Source: Aldehydirespirator sp963662645
GTDB lineage: Bacteria > Actinomycetota > Acidimicrobiia > Acidimicrobiales > Aldehydirespiratoraceae
Reading direction: 5' to 3'
Assembly: GCA_963662645.2 (NCBI GenBank)
Contig: OY759762.1
Location: 1,116,001 to 1,180,000, forward strand
Length of the DNA: 64,000 nt
This document shows positions 1 through 8,708 of the stretch, piece after piece; position 1 is the stretch's first letter, and every line of letters begins with the position of its first letter. The notes beneath the pieces were generated by a model that did no database searches, was not told where the DNA came from, and was given only the letters and a program-made list of their open reading frames with translations. A program made the position numbers and the translations under genes.

Positions 1-1
1 G

Positions 2-232
2 GCGTCGCGCACAACCCGGGTGGTCGGCGGCATCGAGGCGTGGGACGCTCCCTCCGGCGGGCTCATCACCCGCTCGACGCTGCTCGTCGACGAGCATCGC
101 CATGGGCACCACCAGCAGCTCGCCGGGGTCCAGATCCACGAGCTGGCAGGCGACGACCTCCGGCGCCGCACCAAGATCCTCGTCGTGCCCGCCCTCGTCA
201 CCGGCGTGCGCAATCCGAGCTTCCTGCTCTAG
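2..232 (+). CDS. C-terminal end of a truncated gene; possible dioxygenase beta-like (NTF2 fold) protein
   Basis: The frame is open from the left edge of the window and stops with TAG at 230-232, leaving 76 codons. Codon use matches the neighbouring genes, so this is probably the end of a real gene. The tail has alternating beta-strand-like segments (LITRSTLLVDEHR, then KILVVPALVTG) and ends in NPSFLL. That pattern, and the position directly before a Rieske alpha-subunit gene, loosely resemble the C-terminus of ring-hydroxylating dioxygenase beta subunits. The family call is an inference; the sequence alone supports only a truncated CDS. Confidence 0.55.
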   Translation, partial: ASRTTRVVGGIEAWDAPSGGLITRSTLLVDEHRHGHHQQLAGVQIHELAGDDLRRRTKILVVPALVTGVRNPSFLL

Positions 233-277
233 AGGCCGGGCGGAAGGCAGCAGTCCATGAAGATCGTCATGAGACAC

Positions 278-345
278 CGAGCGAGGCCGTGGGCTGTGTT
301 GCCGGGATTTGGGCGGCCCGTGCGCGCCGCGAACAAGAGCGGAAG
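278..345 (+). repeat. Gene-end-associated repeat, copy A
   Basis: In sense with the preceding gene and starting about 46 bp after its stop codon, this stretch reads in one frame as PSEAV...AARARREQERKC. Two relatives lie at 43651-43702 and 46031-46082 on the minus strand. Copy A carries an insertion of about 15 bp between the EAV and AAR parts. It also forms the sequence just before the GTG start of the Rieske gene. Confidence 0.4.
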
Positions 346-360
346 TGTAGGGGTGCGGCC

Positions 361-1641
361 GTGACCGCCATCGACTTCGATCCGCCGACCATCGACCTTG
401 ATCGGCTGGTTCAGCCCCACCGGGTCCACCGCCGCCTCTACACCGACCCGCAGATCTTCGATCTGGAGATGACCCGCGTGTTCGCGGCCTCATGGTGCTA
501 TGTGGGCCACGAGAGCGAGATTCCCGAACCGGGCGACTACCGCACCACCACGCTCGGTCTGCGGCCGGTGCTGATGACCCGGGGACGCGACGGCGCGGTG
601 AACGTGCTGTTGAACCGGTGCGCGCACCGGGGGACCGTGCTGGCCGGCGAGGCCGGCGGCTGCGCCAAGCGCTTCGTGTGCCCCTACCACGGCTGGACCT
701 ACGCACCCGACGGGCAGCTGGTGGCCATCCCGTTCCCTGCCGACCACCCGGTGGAGGACTACTCGACGCTCTCGCTCGGACGGCTCGAGGCGACCAGCTA
801 CCGGGGGTTCGTGTTCGCCACCCTCAACTCCGAGCCCGAGCCGCTCGATTGCTGGCTGGGCGAGGCCCGCGAGGCGCTCGACACCATCATCGACCGCCAT
901 CCAGGCGGCGAGATGGCGGTGATGGGCTCGCCCCAGCTTCTGGAGTTCGCCGGCAACTGGAAGCTGTCGTGGGACAACGCGGCCGACGGCCTGCACGCCA
1001 CCTTCGCCCACCACTCCTACAACACCCTGGGCGAGATGGTGGACACCGAGACGGTGCTGGCCCGCGACCCGGGATCCACGCCCATGGTGTCCAACGCGCT
1101 GCGCAACGGCCACATGGTGGTGGACCAGCGCCCGGGCATCCCCCGGGGGCCGTGGGCCACCATGCGCAACGTGCCCTTCCGGGAGCCGCTGGAGTCGACG
1201 CTCACCGAAGCGGGCGCCACCGAGCTGCTCGATCTGGCCACCGGCAGCATGCTCAACCTCTCGCTGTTCCCCAACCTGATCTTTGTCGGCAACCAGCTGC
1301 TGGTGGTCGAGCCGGTGGCCGTGGACCGGACCAGGCTGCAGCTGTGGCTCACCTCCGCGCCGGGTGCGCCGCCCGAGATAGACCTCCTGCGTCTGCGAGT
1401 GGACGAGGACTTCGTCAACTTCGGCACTCCCGACGACCTCGACATGTTCGAGCGGGTGCAGCGGGGTCTGCAGGTCCCCGAAATGGAGTGGGTCGACATG
1501 AGCCGGGGGCTTCCCGACGACGTCGATGCGGGCTCCGACGGCCCGATCCGCGGTCCCATCACTTCCGAGGCGCCCCAGCGGCGCTATCTCGCCCACTACG
1601 CCCGGCTGATGACCAATCCGGCGGAAACCCGTGCCCGCTGA
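361..1641 (+). CDS. Rieske non-heme iron oxygenase, alpha subunit
   Basis: Ring-hydroxylating dioxygenase large subunit of 426 aa. The N-terminal Rieske [2Fe-2S] domain carries Cys87-x-His89 (CAHRG) and Cys107-x2-His110 (CPYHGW). The mononuclear iron site follows in NWKLSWDNAADGLHATFAHH, with the D-x2-H-x4-H spacing of the family. The GTG at 361 is chosen because it precedes the first family-like residues; the frame is open further upstream but reads through a repeat. The protein is clearly related to the alpha subunit at 52995 (both have a GHESE.PEP stretch followed by LGLRPV). No complete beta subunit is adjacent, though the truncated gene ending at 232 might be one. The substrate cannot be told; ring or N-alkyl hydroxylation is typical. 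Confidence 0.9.
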   Translation: MTAIDFDPPTIDLDRLVQPHRVHRRLYTDPQIFDLEMTRVFAASWCYVGHESEIPEPGDYRTTTLGLRPVLMTRGRDGAVNVLLNRCAHRGTVLAGEAGGCAKRFVCPYHGWTYAPDGQLVAIPFPADHPVEDYSTLSLGRLEATSYRGFVFATLNSEPEPLDCWLGEAREALDTIIDRHPGGEMAVMGSPQLLEFAGNWKLSWDNAADGLHATFAHHSYNTLGEMVDTETVLARDPGSTPMVSNALRNGHMVVDQRPGIPRGPWATMRNVPFREPLESTLTEAGATELLDLATGSMLNLSLFPNLIFVGNQLLVVEPVAVDRTRLQLWLTSAPGAPPEIDLLRLRVDEDFVNFGTPDDLDMFERVQRGLQVPEMEWVDMSRGLPDDVDAGSDGPIRGPITSEAPQRRYLAHYARLMTNPAETRAR

Positions 1642-1700
1642 AAGCGACACGACGGCGAGCCGGACGACCAGACCGGCCATGACCGCACCGAAGGCGGCCC

Positions 1701-2519
1701 GTGCCCGCTGAGGCTGGACTCGAACCGGGCGCCGGGTGCCGGGCTGCCTTCGTCGAGCGGGGCGCGGTGGTGATCCCGGGGCTGCTCGACCTCGGGTGGT
1801 GCGAGCGGCTGCACGCGGCGATCGAGCGCTGCCAGGCCAGCCCCAGCCAGTTCTACGGGGTGCTGTCGCCGCCCGGCGAGCTCAAGGTGGACAGCGACCT
1901 GTTCCGCTGGTTCGACGACCCCGACATCGCCGAAGCCACCCATGCCTCGCCCCTGCCCGCGCTGGGCGCCGAGCTGTGCGGCGCCGACGCCGCGGTCCTC
2001 GTCGAGGACCAGTGGTTCTGCTCGGAGCCGGGGGCGATCTCGCGCAGCCCCTGGCACCAGGACCACCCCTACTACAACCTGGACCGGCCCTTCGCCACCA
2101 TCTGGGTGACCCTCGACGATGTGACCGCCGACGCGGCGTTGCGGGTTGTGGAGGGCTCCCACGCCACCGGCATCACCTACGCGCCGATCGAGTTCTCGTC
2201 GTCGATCGACACCATCGGCGGTGCCTCGGAGCTTGAGCCGGTGCCCGACGTGGACGCCGATCCCGAGCGGTTCCCGGTCACGACCTGGGACCTGAAGGCC
2301 GGCGACGCGGTAGCCATCGACTCGCGGATGCTGCACTCCACCGGAATCCGCGAGGTGGCCGACCGGCCCTTCCGGCGCCTCTCGACCCGCTACGCCCACC
2401 CCGACACCCGCTACCTGGACCTCGGCGAGCAGGCCGCGGTGTTCTGGAGAATGCTCCCCCACGGCCTCCAAACCGGTGACCCGGTAGCCGGAGAGGTCTT
2501 CCCCCTGATCGAGCCCTGA
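1701..2519 (+). CDS. Phytanoyl-CoA dioxygenase (PhyH) family protein
   Basis: 272-aa Fe(II)/2-oxoglutarate-dependent oxygenase of the PhyH family. The metal triad is visible as the HxD pair in SPWHQDHPYYN and the distal His in DSRMLHSTG, followed by a basic patch (RRLSTRYAHPD) suited to binding 2-oxoglutarate. The GTG start at 1701 lies 60 bp after the Rieske gene, so the two are probably co-transcribed; together they suggest oxidative attack on a small organic substrate. The bases around the start (CCGTGCCCGCTGA) repeat the last bases of the Rieske gene, a sign of a local duplication. PhyH homologues act on very varied substrates, so none is assigned. Confidence 0.85.
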   Translation: MPAEAGLEPGAGCRAAFVERGAVVIPGLLDLGWCERLHAAIERCQASPSQFYGVLSPPGELKVDSDLFRWFDDPDIAEATHASPLPALGAELCGADAAVLVEDQWFCSEPGAISRSPWHQDHPYYNLDRPFATIWVTLDDVTADAALRVVEGSHATGITYAPIEFSSSIDTIGGASELEPVPDVDADPERFPVTTWDLKAGDAVAIDSRMLHSTGIREVADRPFRRLSTRYAHPDTRYLDLGEQAAVFWRMLPHGLQTGDPVAGEVFPLIEP

Positions 2520-2579
2520 CCCGCGGGATCGCGTCCCGGGAAGCTGGGGCCTGTCACCACCAAGGGGTAGGGTCGCCGC

Positions 2580-3743
2580 GTGGCCCGGTTCCTGCACACC
2601 GCCGACTGGCAGCTCGGCAAAGCGCCCCATTTCTTGAGCGACGAGGCCCGGGCGCGCTTCAGTGCGGCCCGCGTCGACGTGATCGGCCGGATCGGCGATC
2701 TGGCGGCGCAGCAGTATTGCGATTTTGTGGTGGTGTGCGGCGACGTGTTCGAGTCGAACAGCATCGACCGGCAGATCCTGCTGCGAGCCCTCGAACAGAT
2801 GGGCAGCGTCGGCGGGCTGCGCTTCTATCTGCTTCCAGGCAACCACGATCCCCTCGACGCGTCGTCGATCTTCGAGTCGCCGAGGTTTCGCGACCACTGT
2901 CCCGACAATGTGACCGTGCTCGACGGGGCCAAACCTTTGGAAGCAGCCGACGGCATCGAGTTGATCGCTGCGCCCTGGCCGAACAAGCGACCCCGAAGCG
3001 ACCTTGTGGCCGACGCCTGCGGGCGGCTGGGGCCGTCCGACGCGCTGCGAGTGGTCGCCGGCCACGGAGCGGTGGACGCCATGTGGCCCGAGTCGCGGGG
3101 TCCCGAGCTGATCTCGCTGCAGGGCGTCGAAGCCGCGCTCGACGCGGGGCTGGTTCACTACGTCGCTCTCGGCGACCGGCATTCCACGACCAGCGTCGGC
3201 GAGACGGGCCGCGTCTGGTACTCGGGCGCGCCGGAGCCGACGGACTTCGACGAGGTCGATCCGGGCAACGTGCTGGTCGTCGACCTCGACGGTGAGCAGC
3301 CCCGGGTGGAGCCCCACCGGGTGGGCACCTGGTCGTTCGCGCAGCGAGGCATGCAGCTCGCAGGCCACGCCGACATCGATGCGCTCGACGACTGGCTCGG
3401 GCAGTTCGCGGCGAAGTCGCTGACGATCGTGAGGCTGAACCTGGCCGGCCAGCTCTCAGTCTCCCAGAAGGCCCGGCTCGACGCGACGCTGGCCGATCAC
3501 GGCGAGATTCTTGCGACCCTCAACGTGCACGAGCCCGGCAGCGAATTCGTAGTGATCCCCGACGAACTCGACATCAGCGACTTCGGGCTGTCGGGTTACG
3601 CGGCCGAAGCGCTGTCGGACCTGGTCGCTGCAGCCCGATTCGGCGGCGAGCAGGCCACGGATGCCCGGGAGGCTCTGACGCTGCTTTATCGCCTCGTCCA
3701 CGCGGGCGGCAACGACGGCGGAGCGCTCGAGGTCCGGCGATGA
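2580..3743 (+). CDS. SbcD-like DNA repair exonuclease (metallophosphoesterase)
   Basis: 387-aa calcineurin-like phosphoesterase of the SbcD/YhaO/Mre11 type. The metal-binding motifs appear in order: a D-x-H variant in FLHTADWQLGK, GDVFES, GNHD (LLPGNHDPLD) and a GH (VAGHGAV). In the last conserved motif GDRH stands where many SbcD proteins have G-x-H-x-H. The start is GTG 2580. The stop overlaps the ATG of the next gene (ATGA), so the pair is translationally coupled, as expected for a nuclease subunit and its ATPase. It should process DNA ends or hairpins in complex with the partner. Confidence 0.85.
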   Translation: MARFLHTADWQLGKAPHFLSDEARARFSAARVDVIGRIGDLAAQQYCDFVVVCGDVFESNSIDRQILLRALEQMGSVGGLRFYLLPGNHDPLDASSIFESPRFRDHCPDNVTVLDGAKPLEAADGIELIAAPWPNKRPRSDLVADACGRLGPSDALRVVAGHGAVDAMWPESRGPELISLQGVEAALDAGLVHYVALGDRHSTTSVGETGRVWYSGAPEPTDFDEVDPGNVLVVDLDGEQPRVEPHRVGTWSFAQRGMQLAGHADIDALDDWLGQFAAKSLTIVRLNLAGQLSVSQKARLDATLADHGEILATLNVHEPGSEFVVIPDELDISDFGLSGYAAEALSDLVAAARFGGEQATDAREALTLLYRLVHAGGNDGGALEVRR

Positions 3744-6379
3744 GGCTGCACCGTGTCGCGCTGCGGAACTTCCGGGGCGTGCTCGATTGCGACGTCGCAT
3801 TCGACGAGCACGGCGTGACGGTGATCGAGGGCCCCAACGAGGCCGGCAAGACCTCTGTCGCTGAGGCGCTCGACCTGCTGATGGAGTTCCTCGACTCCTC
3901 GCAGCATCGCCGGATCAAGTCCATTCAGCCGGCAGGAAGAGACGTCGGCCCCGAAGCCGGGGTCGAGATGTCCACTGGCGAGTACCGATTCGTGTACCGC
4001 AAGCGCTGGCTGCGCCGTCCCGAGACGACGCTCGAGCTGACAGAACCGGCAGTCGAGCAGGTGAGCGGGCGCGCCGCGCACGAGCGAGTCGAGCAGCTCC
4101 TCGCCGAGACGCTCGACCGCGACCTGTGGGACGCGATGCGAATCCACCAGGGCGCCGAGCTGCACATCCCCGGCTTCGACGTCCCGTCACTGGGAAGAGC
4201 CCTCGACGCCGCCGCCAGCGCCCGGCCCCAGTCCGACGCCGACGACGATCTTTGGCAACGCATCTGTCAGGAGAGGGACCAGTACTGGACCTCCACCGGT
4301 CGGCCCAAGCGCGAGCGCAGCACCGCCCTGCAAGCCTTCGAGTCGGCCACTGCCGAAGTGGACGGGCTGCGCAGTCGGCTGGAGCAGATCGATCAGAGCC
4401 TGGCCGAATTGCACCGACTCGAGGCTGACGCGGCGGGTCTGAACGCCACCCTCGCGGATCGCCGCAGAACAACCGCCGAGTTGACTGCGGCGTGGAACAG
4501 TACCGAGCAGGTGCGCAGCCGAGTCGAGGCGTGCCAGGCGTCGCTCACCGCTGCCGAGGCCCAACGCCGAAGCATCGTGGCCGAACGGGAGCAGAGGCAG
4601 GCCCTCATCGACGCGGCGGTCGACGCTGAGCGCGAGCTGTCGACTCTGAAGGATCGGCTGGACAAGCAGGGGTCCGCGCTGGCCGCGGACCGTGAACACG
4701 CCGAACGGACCGCCGAACTGCGCGACGAGGCCCGTGACGAGCTCGACGCCGCTGCGAGCCGCCACCGCCGAGCCGTGGAGGATCGCGACCATCTGCGCCA
4801 GCAGATCGAGATCGAACAGCTCACTGAGCGTCGCGACCGTGTGAGCGAGGCCCAGAAGGCTCTGCAGGCCGCCGAAGAGGCGCTTGAACTCTCCAGAGTC
4901 GATGACAGCCTCGTCGCTGAGATCGAAGGCGCCCACATCGCGGTTCAACGCGCCCAGGCGGCCTTCGATGCAGGTGCCTCAACCGTCACCACCACCGCGC
5001 TGCGGCAAGTTTCGTTGAGCATCGACGGCGCCGAGCGGTCGTTGGCGCCGGGCGAGTCCCACCATCGCAACGTAGGCACCGCTACGAGGCTGACCATCGC
5101 GGACGCGGCCACCGTGACCGTCGAGCCGGGCAAGGGTGCCCATGACCTCGCCGCCGAACTCGACGAGGCCCGCAGCGACCTGCGGCGAATGTGCGAGACC
5201 GCAGGCGTCGCCGACCTCACCGAGGCACGACGGGCAGCCGAGAGGCGCAAGGACGCCCAGCGACAGCGCAGTGCAGCCGCCGACACCATCAAGCAGGATT
5301 TGCGGGACCTAACGCCCGACGTACTGAGCAGCAAGATCTCGGGGCTCAACCGGCGAGTCGCGGACTACGTAGCCGCGAGACCCGACACCACGCCAATGCC
5401 CGCGGACTTCGAGAAGGCGAAGCGAATCGTCTGGGCTGCGGAGGAGCATCTGACTCAATGCCAGGCGCAGCTCCAAGAGCGCGAGACCGCGGCTCGCCGA
5501 GCCGCGGACGTACTCAACAAGGCTCTGCTCGATGAGGCCGGGTTCGCCGGACAGATCGAGAACGCCGAAGGTGCCAGGCGGCTGGCGCAACAACGCCTCG
5601 CCACGGCGCGCGCCGAGCGTTCCGACGCCCACATCGAAGGCGGTCTCACGAAGGCACAAGGCTCCGAGGACGCCGCGGCTAAGAGGCTCGAACAGGCGCA
5701 GAGCGAACTTCTCGCCCAGGATCCCCGCTCGATCGAGGCTCGGCTGGGGAATGCCCGCAACACCGAGACGCGTGCCCGTCGCGACCTCGCGTCGAACCAG
5801 ACCCAGTACGACGACGTTCGCATCCGGCTCGCCGCGGACGGCGAACAGGGACTGCACACCAGCCTCGAGGAGGCGCTCAGCCGCCATCGGGTCCGAAGGC
5901 ACGAGCATGAGGGACTGGAGGCGCGCGCCGCTGCGGCGCGGCTGCTGCACGACACCTTCGCTCATCGGCGACAGCAGACCCGCATGCGCTACGTCGAGCC
6001 CTTCAAGCAGACCATCGAGGAACTCGGGCGGCTGGTGTTCGGACCGTCGCTGTCGGTGGAGATCAACACCGACCTGCAGATCGTCGGCCGTACCCTCGAC
6101 GACACCGCCCTGAGCGTGGATCAGCTCAGTACCGGGGCCGTCGAGCAGTTGGGCCTGCTGGCACGCCTGGCCTGCGCGATGATCGTCAGCCCCGACGGCG
6201 CCGGCGTGCCGATCATCGTCGATGACGCCTTGGGGTGGAGCGACCCGCAGCGCCTCGAGGGCATGGGCGCAGCCATCGCGGCAGCGGGCACCCGTTGCCA
6301 GGTGATCGTGCTCACCTGCACGCCGCAGCGCTATGCGAATGTCGGCAACGCGACGACGGTCCGCTTGCCGGCGGCCTGA
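3740..6379 (+). CDS. SbcC/YhaN-like AAA ATPase with long coiled coil
   Basis: 879-aa SMC/Rad50-class ATPase. The N-terminus has the ABC-ATPase Walker A (IEGPNEAGKTS) at about residues 30-40. A long central region is rich in Glu, Arg and Ala heptads (about residues 190-740) and should form the coiled-coil arm. The C-terminal lobe carries a signature-like segment (LSTGAVEQLGLLARLACA) and a Walker B/D-loop region (PIIVDDALGWSDPQR). There is no obvious CxxC zinc hook in the middle, which points to the YhaN branch rather than canonical SbcC. The ATGA overlap with the nuclease gene indicates one complex for double-strand-end processing. Confidence 0.85.
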   Translation: MRLHRVALRNFRGVLDCDVAFDEHGVTVIEGPNEAGKTSVAEALDLLMEFLDSSQHRRIKSIQPAGRDVGPEAGVEMSTGEYRFVYRKRWLRRPETTLELTEPAVEQVSGRAAHERVEQLLAETLDRDLWDAMRIHQGAELHIPGFDVPSLGRALDAAASARPQSDADDDLWQRICQERDQYWTSTGRPKRERSTALQAFESATAEVDGLRSRLEQIDQSLAELHRLEADAAGLNATLADRRRTTAELTAAWNSTEQVRSRVEACQASLTAAEAQRRSIVAEREQRQALIDAAVDAERELSTLKDRLDKQGSALAADREHAERTAELRDEARDELDAAASRHRRAVEDRDHLRQQIEIEQLTERRDRVSEAQKALQAAEEALELSRVDDSLVAEIEGAHIAVQRAQAAFDAGASTVTTTALRQVSLSIDGAERSLAPGESHHRNVGTATRLTIADAATVTVEPGKGAHDLAAELDEARSDLRRMCETAGVADLTEARRAAERRKDAQRQRSAAADTIKQDLRDLTPDVLSSKISGLNRRVADYVAARPDTTPMPADFEKAKRIVWAAEEHLTQCQAQLQERETAARRAADVLNKALLDEAGFAGQIENAEGARRLAQQRLATARAERSDAHIEGGLTKAQGSEDAAAKRLEQAQSELLAQDPRSIEARLGNARNTETRARRDLASNQTQYDDVRIRLAADGEQGLHTSLEEALSRHRVRRHEHEGLEARAAAARLLHDTFAHRRQQTRMRYVEPFKQTIEELGRLVFGPSLSVEINTDLQIVGRTLDDTALSVDQLSTGAVEQLGLLARLACAMIVSPDGAGVPIIVDDALGWSDPQRLEGMGAAIAAAGTRCQVIVLTCTPQRYANVGNATTVRLPAA

Positions 6380-6513
6380 GCGCTGTCGCCCATCCCGACT
6401 GGACCGCGGCCGTCTACCGCTGCACCCTCGCATTTCTGGAGCATCGAGACTCCGTACCCTCTGCAAGCAATCATGCCAACGATGTTGTTTGCACATTGTG
6501 TGGGTTGAGTTGG

Positions 6514-6543
6514 TTGCTTTCTGTAGGATGAACGCCATATACT
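6514..6543 (+). promoter_or_regulatory. Candidate promoter for the DUF4143 ATPase gene
   Basis: A TTGCTT box (6514-6519) and a TATACT box (6538-6543) are 18 bp apart, inside a patch of AT-richer sequence (about 6430-6575) that contrasts with the surrounding G+C. The start codon at 6589 is about 40 bp beyond the expected transcription start. A TGTGGGTT word occurs twice nearby (at 6500 and about 6569). Assignment is by eye only. Confidence 0.35.
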
Positions 6544-6588
6544 TTGTTGGCTTAAGAGTCTACAATCTGTGGGTTAAGCGGCGCACGC

Positions 6589-7875
6589 GTGGATTGGACG
6601 GCCTTGGATCCCACACTCACACCACCCGGATACCGCCCGCGGATCGCCGACACGGCGATAGCCGAGGCCTTGGCTCGCATGCCTGCGGTGGTGATAGAGG
6701 GGCCGAGGGGCTGCGGCAAGACTTGGGCGGCCCGCAACGCGGCGCGCAGCGAGGTGCTCTTCGACGGCGACATGGACGCCCGCGCCCTAGTGGCAGTCGC
6801 TCCCCGGTTAGTCCTCGAGGGCACCGAGCCGCGCCTGCTCGACGAGTGGCAGCTCGTCCCCGAGATCTGGAACCAGGTGCGGCACGCCTGCGACGAGACG
6901 CAGCGGCGGGGACGATTCCTCCTCACGGGCTCGGCGGTCCCGCCCGACGACCGCACCCGGCATTCGGGTGCGGGCAGGATGGCCCGGGTGCGTCTGCGGC
7001 CCATGTCGCTGGCCGAGACCGGCGAGTCAACCGGCGACGTGTCGCTGAGGGCGCTGCTCGCGGGCGAGACGGTCGCGGCCCGCCGGCCCGACACCACGCT
7101 GGAGCAACTCGTCGAAGCCGTCTGCCGCGGCGGCTGGCCTCGCCACCTCGACACGTCGGCGCGCGCCGCACAACGCTCTCTTGCGGACTACCTCGGCGAG
7201 ATCTGCCGAACCGACATCTCCGCGGTCGACGGCGTCCAGCGCGACCCTGCAGGCGTGCGGCGGCTGCTGGCCTCGCTGGGACGCAACGTCGCCACCACCG
7301 CCACGTTCACGACCCTGGCCGCCGACACCGCCGGACCCCGCCCCCTGAACCGCACCACCGTAAGCGAATACCTGCGCTCCCTTGAGCGCCTCTTCGTCGT
7401 CGAGGACGTCCCGCAGTGGCCGACGCACCTGCGGTCTCGCGCCGCCTTGCGAGGGGCGTCCAAGCGACACTTCGTCGACCCGTCCCTGGCCGCAGCCGCG
7501 GTGGGTGCCGACCCGGCGCGGCTGCTGCGAGAACTCTCGGCGCTGGGATTCTTGTTCGAGTCTGTCGTGGTGCGCGACCTGCGGGTCTACGGCGAGGCCA
7601 ACGACGCGGAGGTGTACCACTACCGCGACGCCGCCAACCTGGAGGTCGACGTCATCGTCGCCGGCCGCGACGGAACCTGGATGGCAGCCGAAGTCAAACT
7701 CGGCGGCGTCCGCGCCGTTGATGAAGCAGCCCGCACGCTGCGACGCTTGCGAGACAAGGTCGACACCGACCGCATGGGCACCCCGGCCAAGCTCGCCGTT
7801 ATCACCGCCGCCGGCTACGCCTATGACCGCCCCGACGGCATAACCGTCCTGCCGATCACCAGCATCGGCCCGTAG
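6589..7875 (+). CDS. DUF4143 ATP-binding protein
   Basis: 428-aa ATPase of the AAA_14/DUF4143 family. The P-loop is IEGPRGCGKTW near residue 40, and RLLDEWQLVPEIWNQVR matches the Walker B region of this family. A sensor-like LLTGSAVPPDD follows. The C-terminal half carries the DUF4143 nuclease-like fold (YHYRDAANLEVDVIV and AAEVKLGG resemble the D...ExK core). These proteins are scattered, mobile-looking genes of unknown physiological role. The isolated position, AT-rich upstream region and lack of operon partners fit acquisition by transfer. The GTG start at 6589 is the first in frame after the promoter-like boxes. Confidence 0.85.
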   Translation: MDWTALDPTLTPPGYRPRIADTAIAEALARMPAVVIEGPRGCGKTWAARNAARSEVLFDGDMDARALVAVAPRLVLEGTEPRLLDEWQLVPEIWNQVRHACDETQRRGRFLLTGSAVPPDDRTRHSGAGRMARVRLRPMSLAETGESTGDVSLRALLAGETVAARRPDTTLEQLVEAVCRGGWPRHLDTSARAAQRSLADYLGEICRTDISAVDGVQRDPAGVRRLLASLGRNVATTATFTTLAADTAGPRPLNRTTVSEYLRSLERLFVVEDVPQWPTHLRSRAALRGASKRHFVDPSLAAAAVGADPARLLRELSALGFLFESVVVRDLRVYGEANDAEVYHYRDAANLEVDVIVAGRDGTWMAAEVKLGGVRAVDEAARTLRRLRDKVDTDRMGTPAKLAVITAAGYAYDRPDGITVLPITSIGP

Positions 7876-8062
7876 CGGCCCCATCCCTTCGAGGGCCAGA
7901 TCTAGGTGCGCCAGGTTGCGAAGTAGTCGGGGTCGGCGGTGGCCCGAGCGACGGCCGACAGCCCTCGGCCCGACGGTGATCCCGGTCGGTGATGATCGCT
8001 TCGTCTGTGGCCGGTACGAGATCACCACCGGCAAGCCCCGCGGAACCGAAGCTCCCTGAGCC
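7876..8062. other. Intergenic region with possible gene remnants
   Basis: No intact gene. On the minus strand a frame ending with TAG at 7902-7904 reads AVARATADPDYFATWRT, which looks like a genuine C-terminus without its gene. On the plus strand a frame ending with TGA at 8057-8059 reads VIPVGDDRFVCGRYEITT plus about nine more residues. Both fragments have host-like codon use and no start region, so they may be decayed genes; neither family is recognised. Confidence 0.3.
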
Positions 8063-8680
8063 CTAGACGGGGGCGGAGATGTGGACGAAGCGGGTGGTCT
8101 CGGCGCCGAGGTGGTGCCAGCGGTGGCGGGTGGCGGTGGAGTAGATCATGGTGTCGCCCGCGGCCAGCCGGTGGGTGACGATGCCGCCGTCGCCGTCGTC
8201 GAGGTCGACGGCCAGCATTCCGCGGGTGACGTGGATCATCTCCCGGCCCTCCGAGGCGAAGAACCCGCCGAGTTGCGAGCCGGGCTCGACCACGTACTCG
8301 GCCGCGCTGAAGGGCTCGTCGAGGCCGCTCAACTGGCGGCGGAAGGCGGTCTGGGGGGCGTCGGTGATGTCGTAGCGCTGGCCCTCGCCCGAACCGGTCA
8401 CCACCACATCGGCCGACACCGGACCGGCCAGCAGCCGCTCGGGGGTGGTCTCCAGAACCCTGGCGATAGCGAACAGCGAGGTCAGGCTGGGTGCCGCGAA
8501 GCTGGTCTCGACCTGGCTCAGGAACGGCACCGACAGGCCGGCCCGGTCGGCGACCTGGCTCAGGGTCAGGCCAAGCTGATTGCGGCGGTTGCGCACCGCC
8601 CGGCCCAACTCATCGAGGGCACGGCTGTCGTGGTCCAGCCGGCTCTGGGGCTGCGGTTGGGGCTGTGCGCTGGCGGCCAT
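8063..8680 (-). CDS. XRE-family transcriptional regulator with C-terminal cupin domain
   Basis: 205 aa. Residues about 25-85 form a Cro/CI-type helix-turn-helix (RRNQLGLTLSQVADRAGLS, then LSQVE). The C-terminal part (about 125-200) is a cupin sensor domain, with segments such as EMIHVTRGMLAVDLDDG and ATRHRWHHLG. This HTH-cupin architecture usually regulates catabolic or stress genes in response to a small ligand. It lies 28 bp downstream of the enolase-superfamily gene on the same strand and may control the catabolic block at 8.7-16 kb. The N-terminus is Gln/Pro-rich (PQPQPQ). Confidence 0.9.
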   Translation of the reverse strand: MAASAQPQPQPQSRLDHDSRALDELGRAVRNRRNQLGLTLSQVADRAGLSVPFLSQVETSFAAPSLTSLFAIARVLETTPERLLAGPVSADVVVTGSGEGQRYDITDAPQTAFRRQLSGLDEPFSAAEYVVEPGSQLGGFFASEGREMIHVTRGMLAVDLDDGDGGIVTHRLAAGDTMIYSTATRHRWHHLGAETTRFVHISAPV

Positions 8681-8708
8681 CGGCGGAAGATAGTCGTGGC
8701 CCGAGCGA

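Noticed and set aside
1596..3368. 590-codon minus-strand frame over the PhyH and SbcD-like genes
   Set aside because: Antisense shadow of two well-supported genes; no family resemblance and biased composition.
2580..7875. Possible defence island made of SbcD/SbcC-like pair plus DUF4143 ATPase
   Set aside because: The nuclease/ATPase pair is a common housekeeping repair unit, and the DUF4143 gene has its own promoter and no coupling to it.
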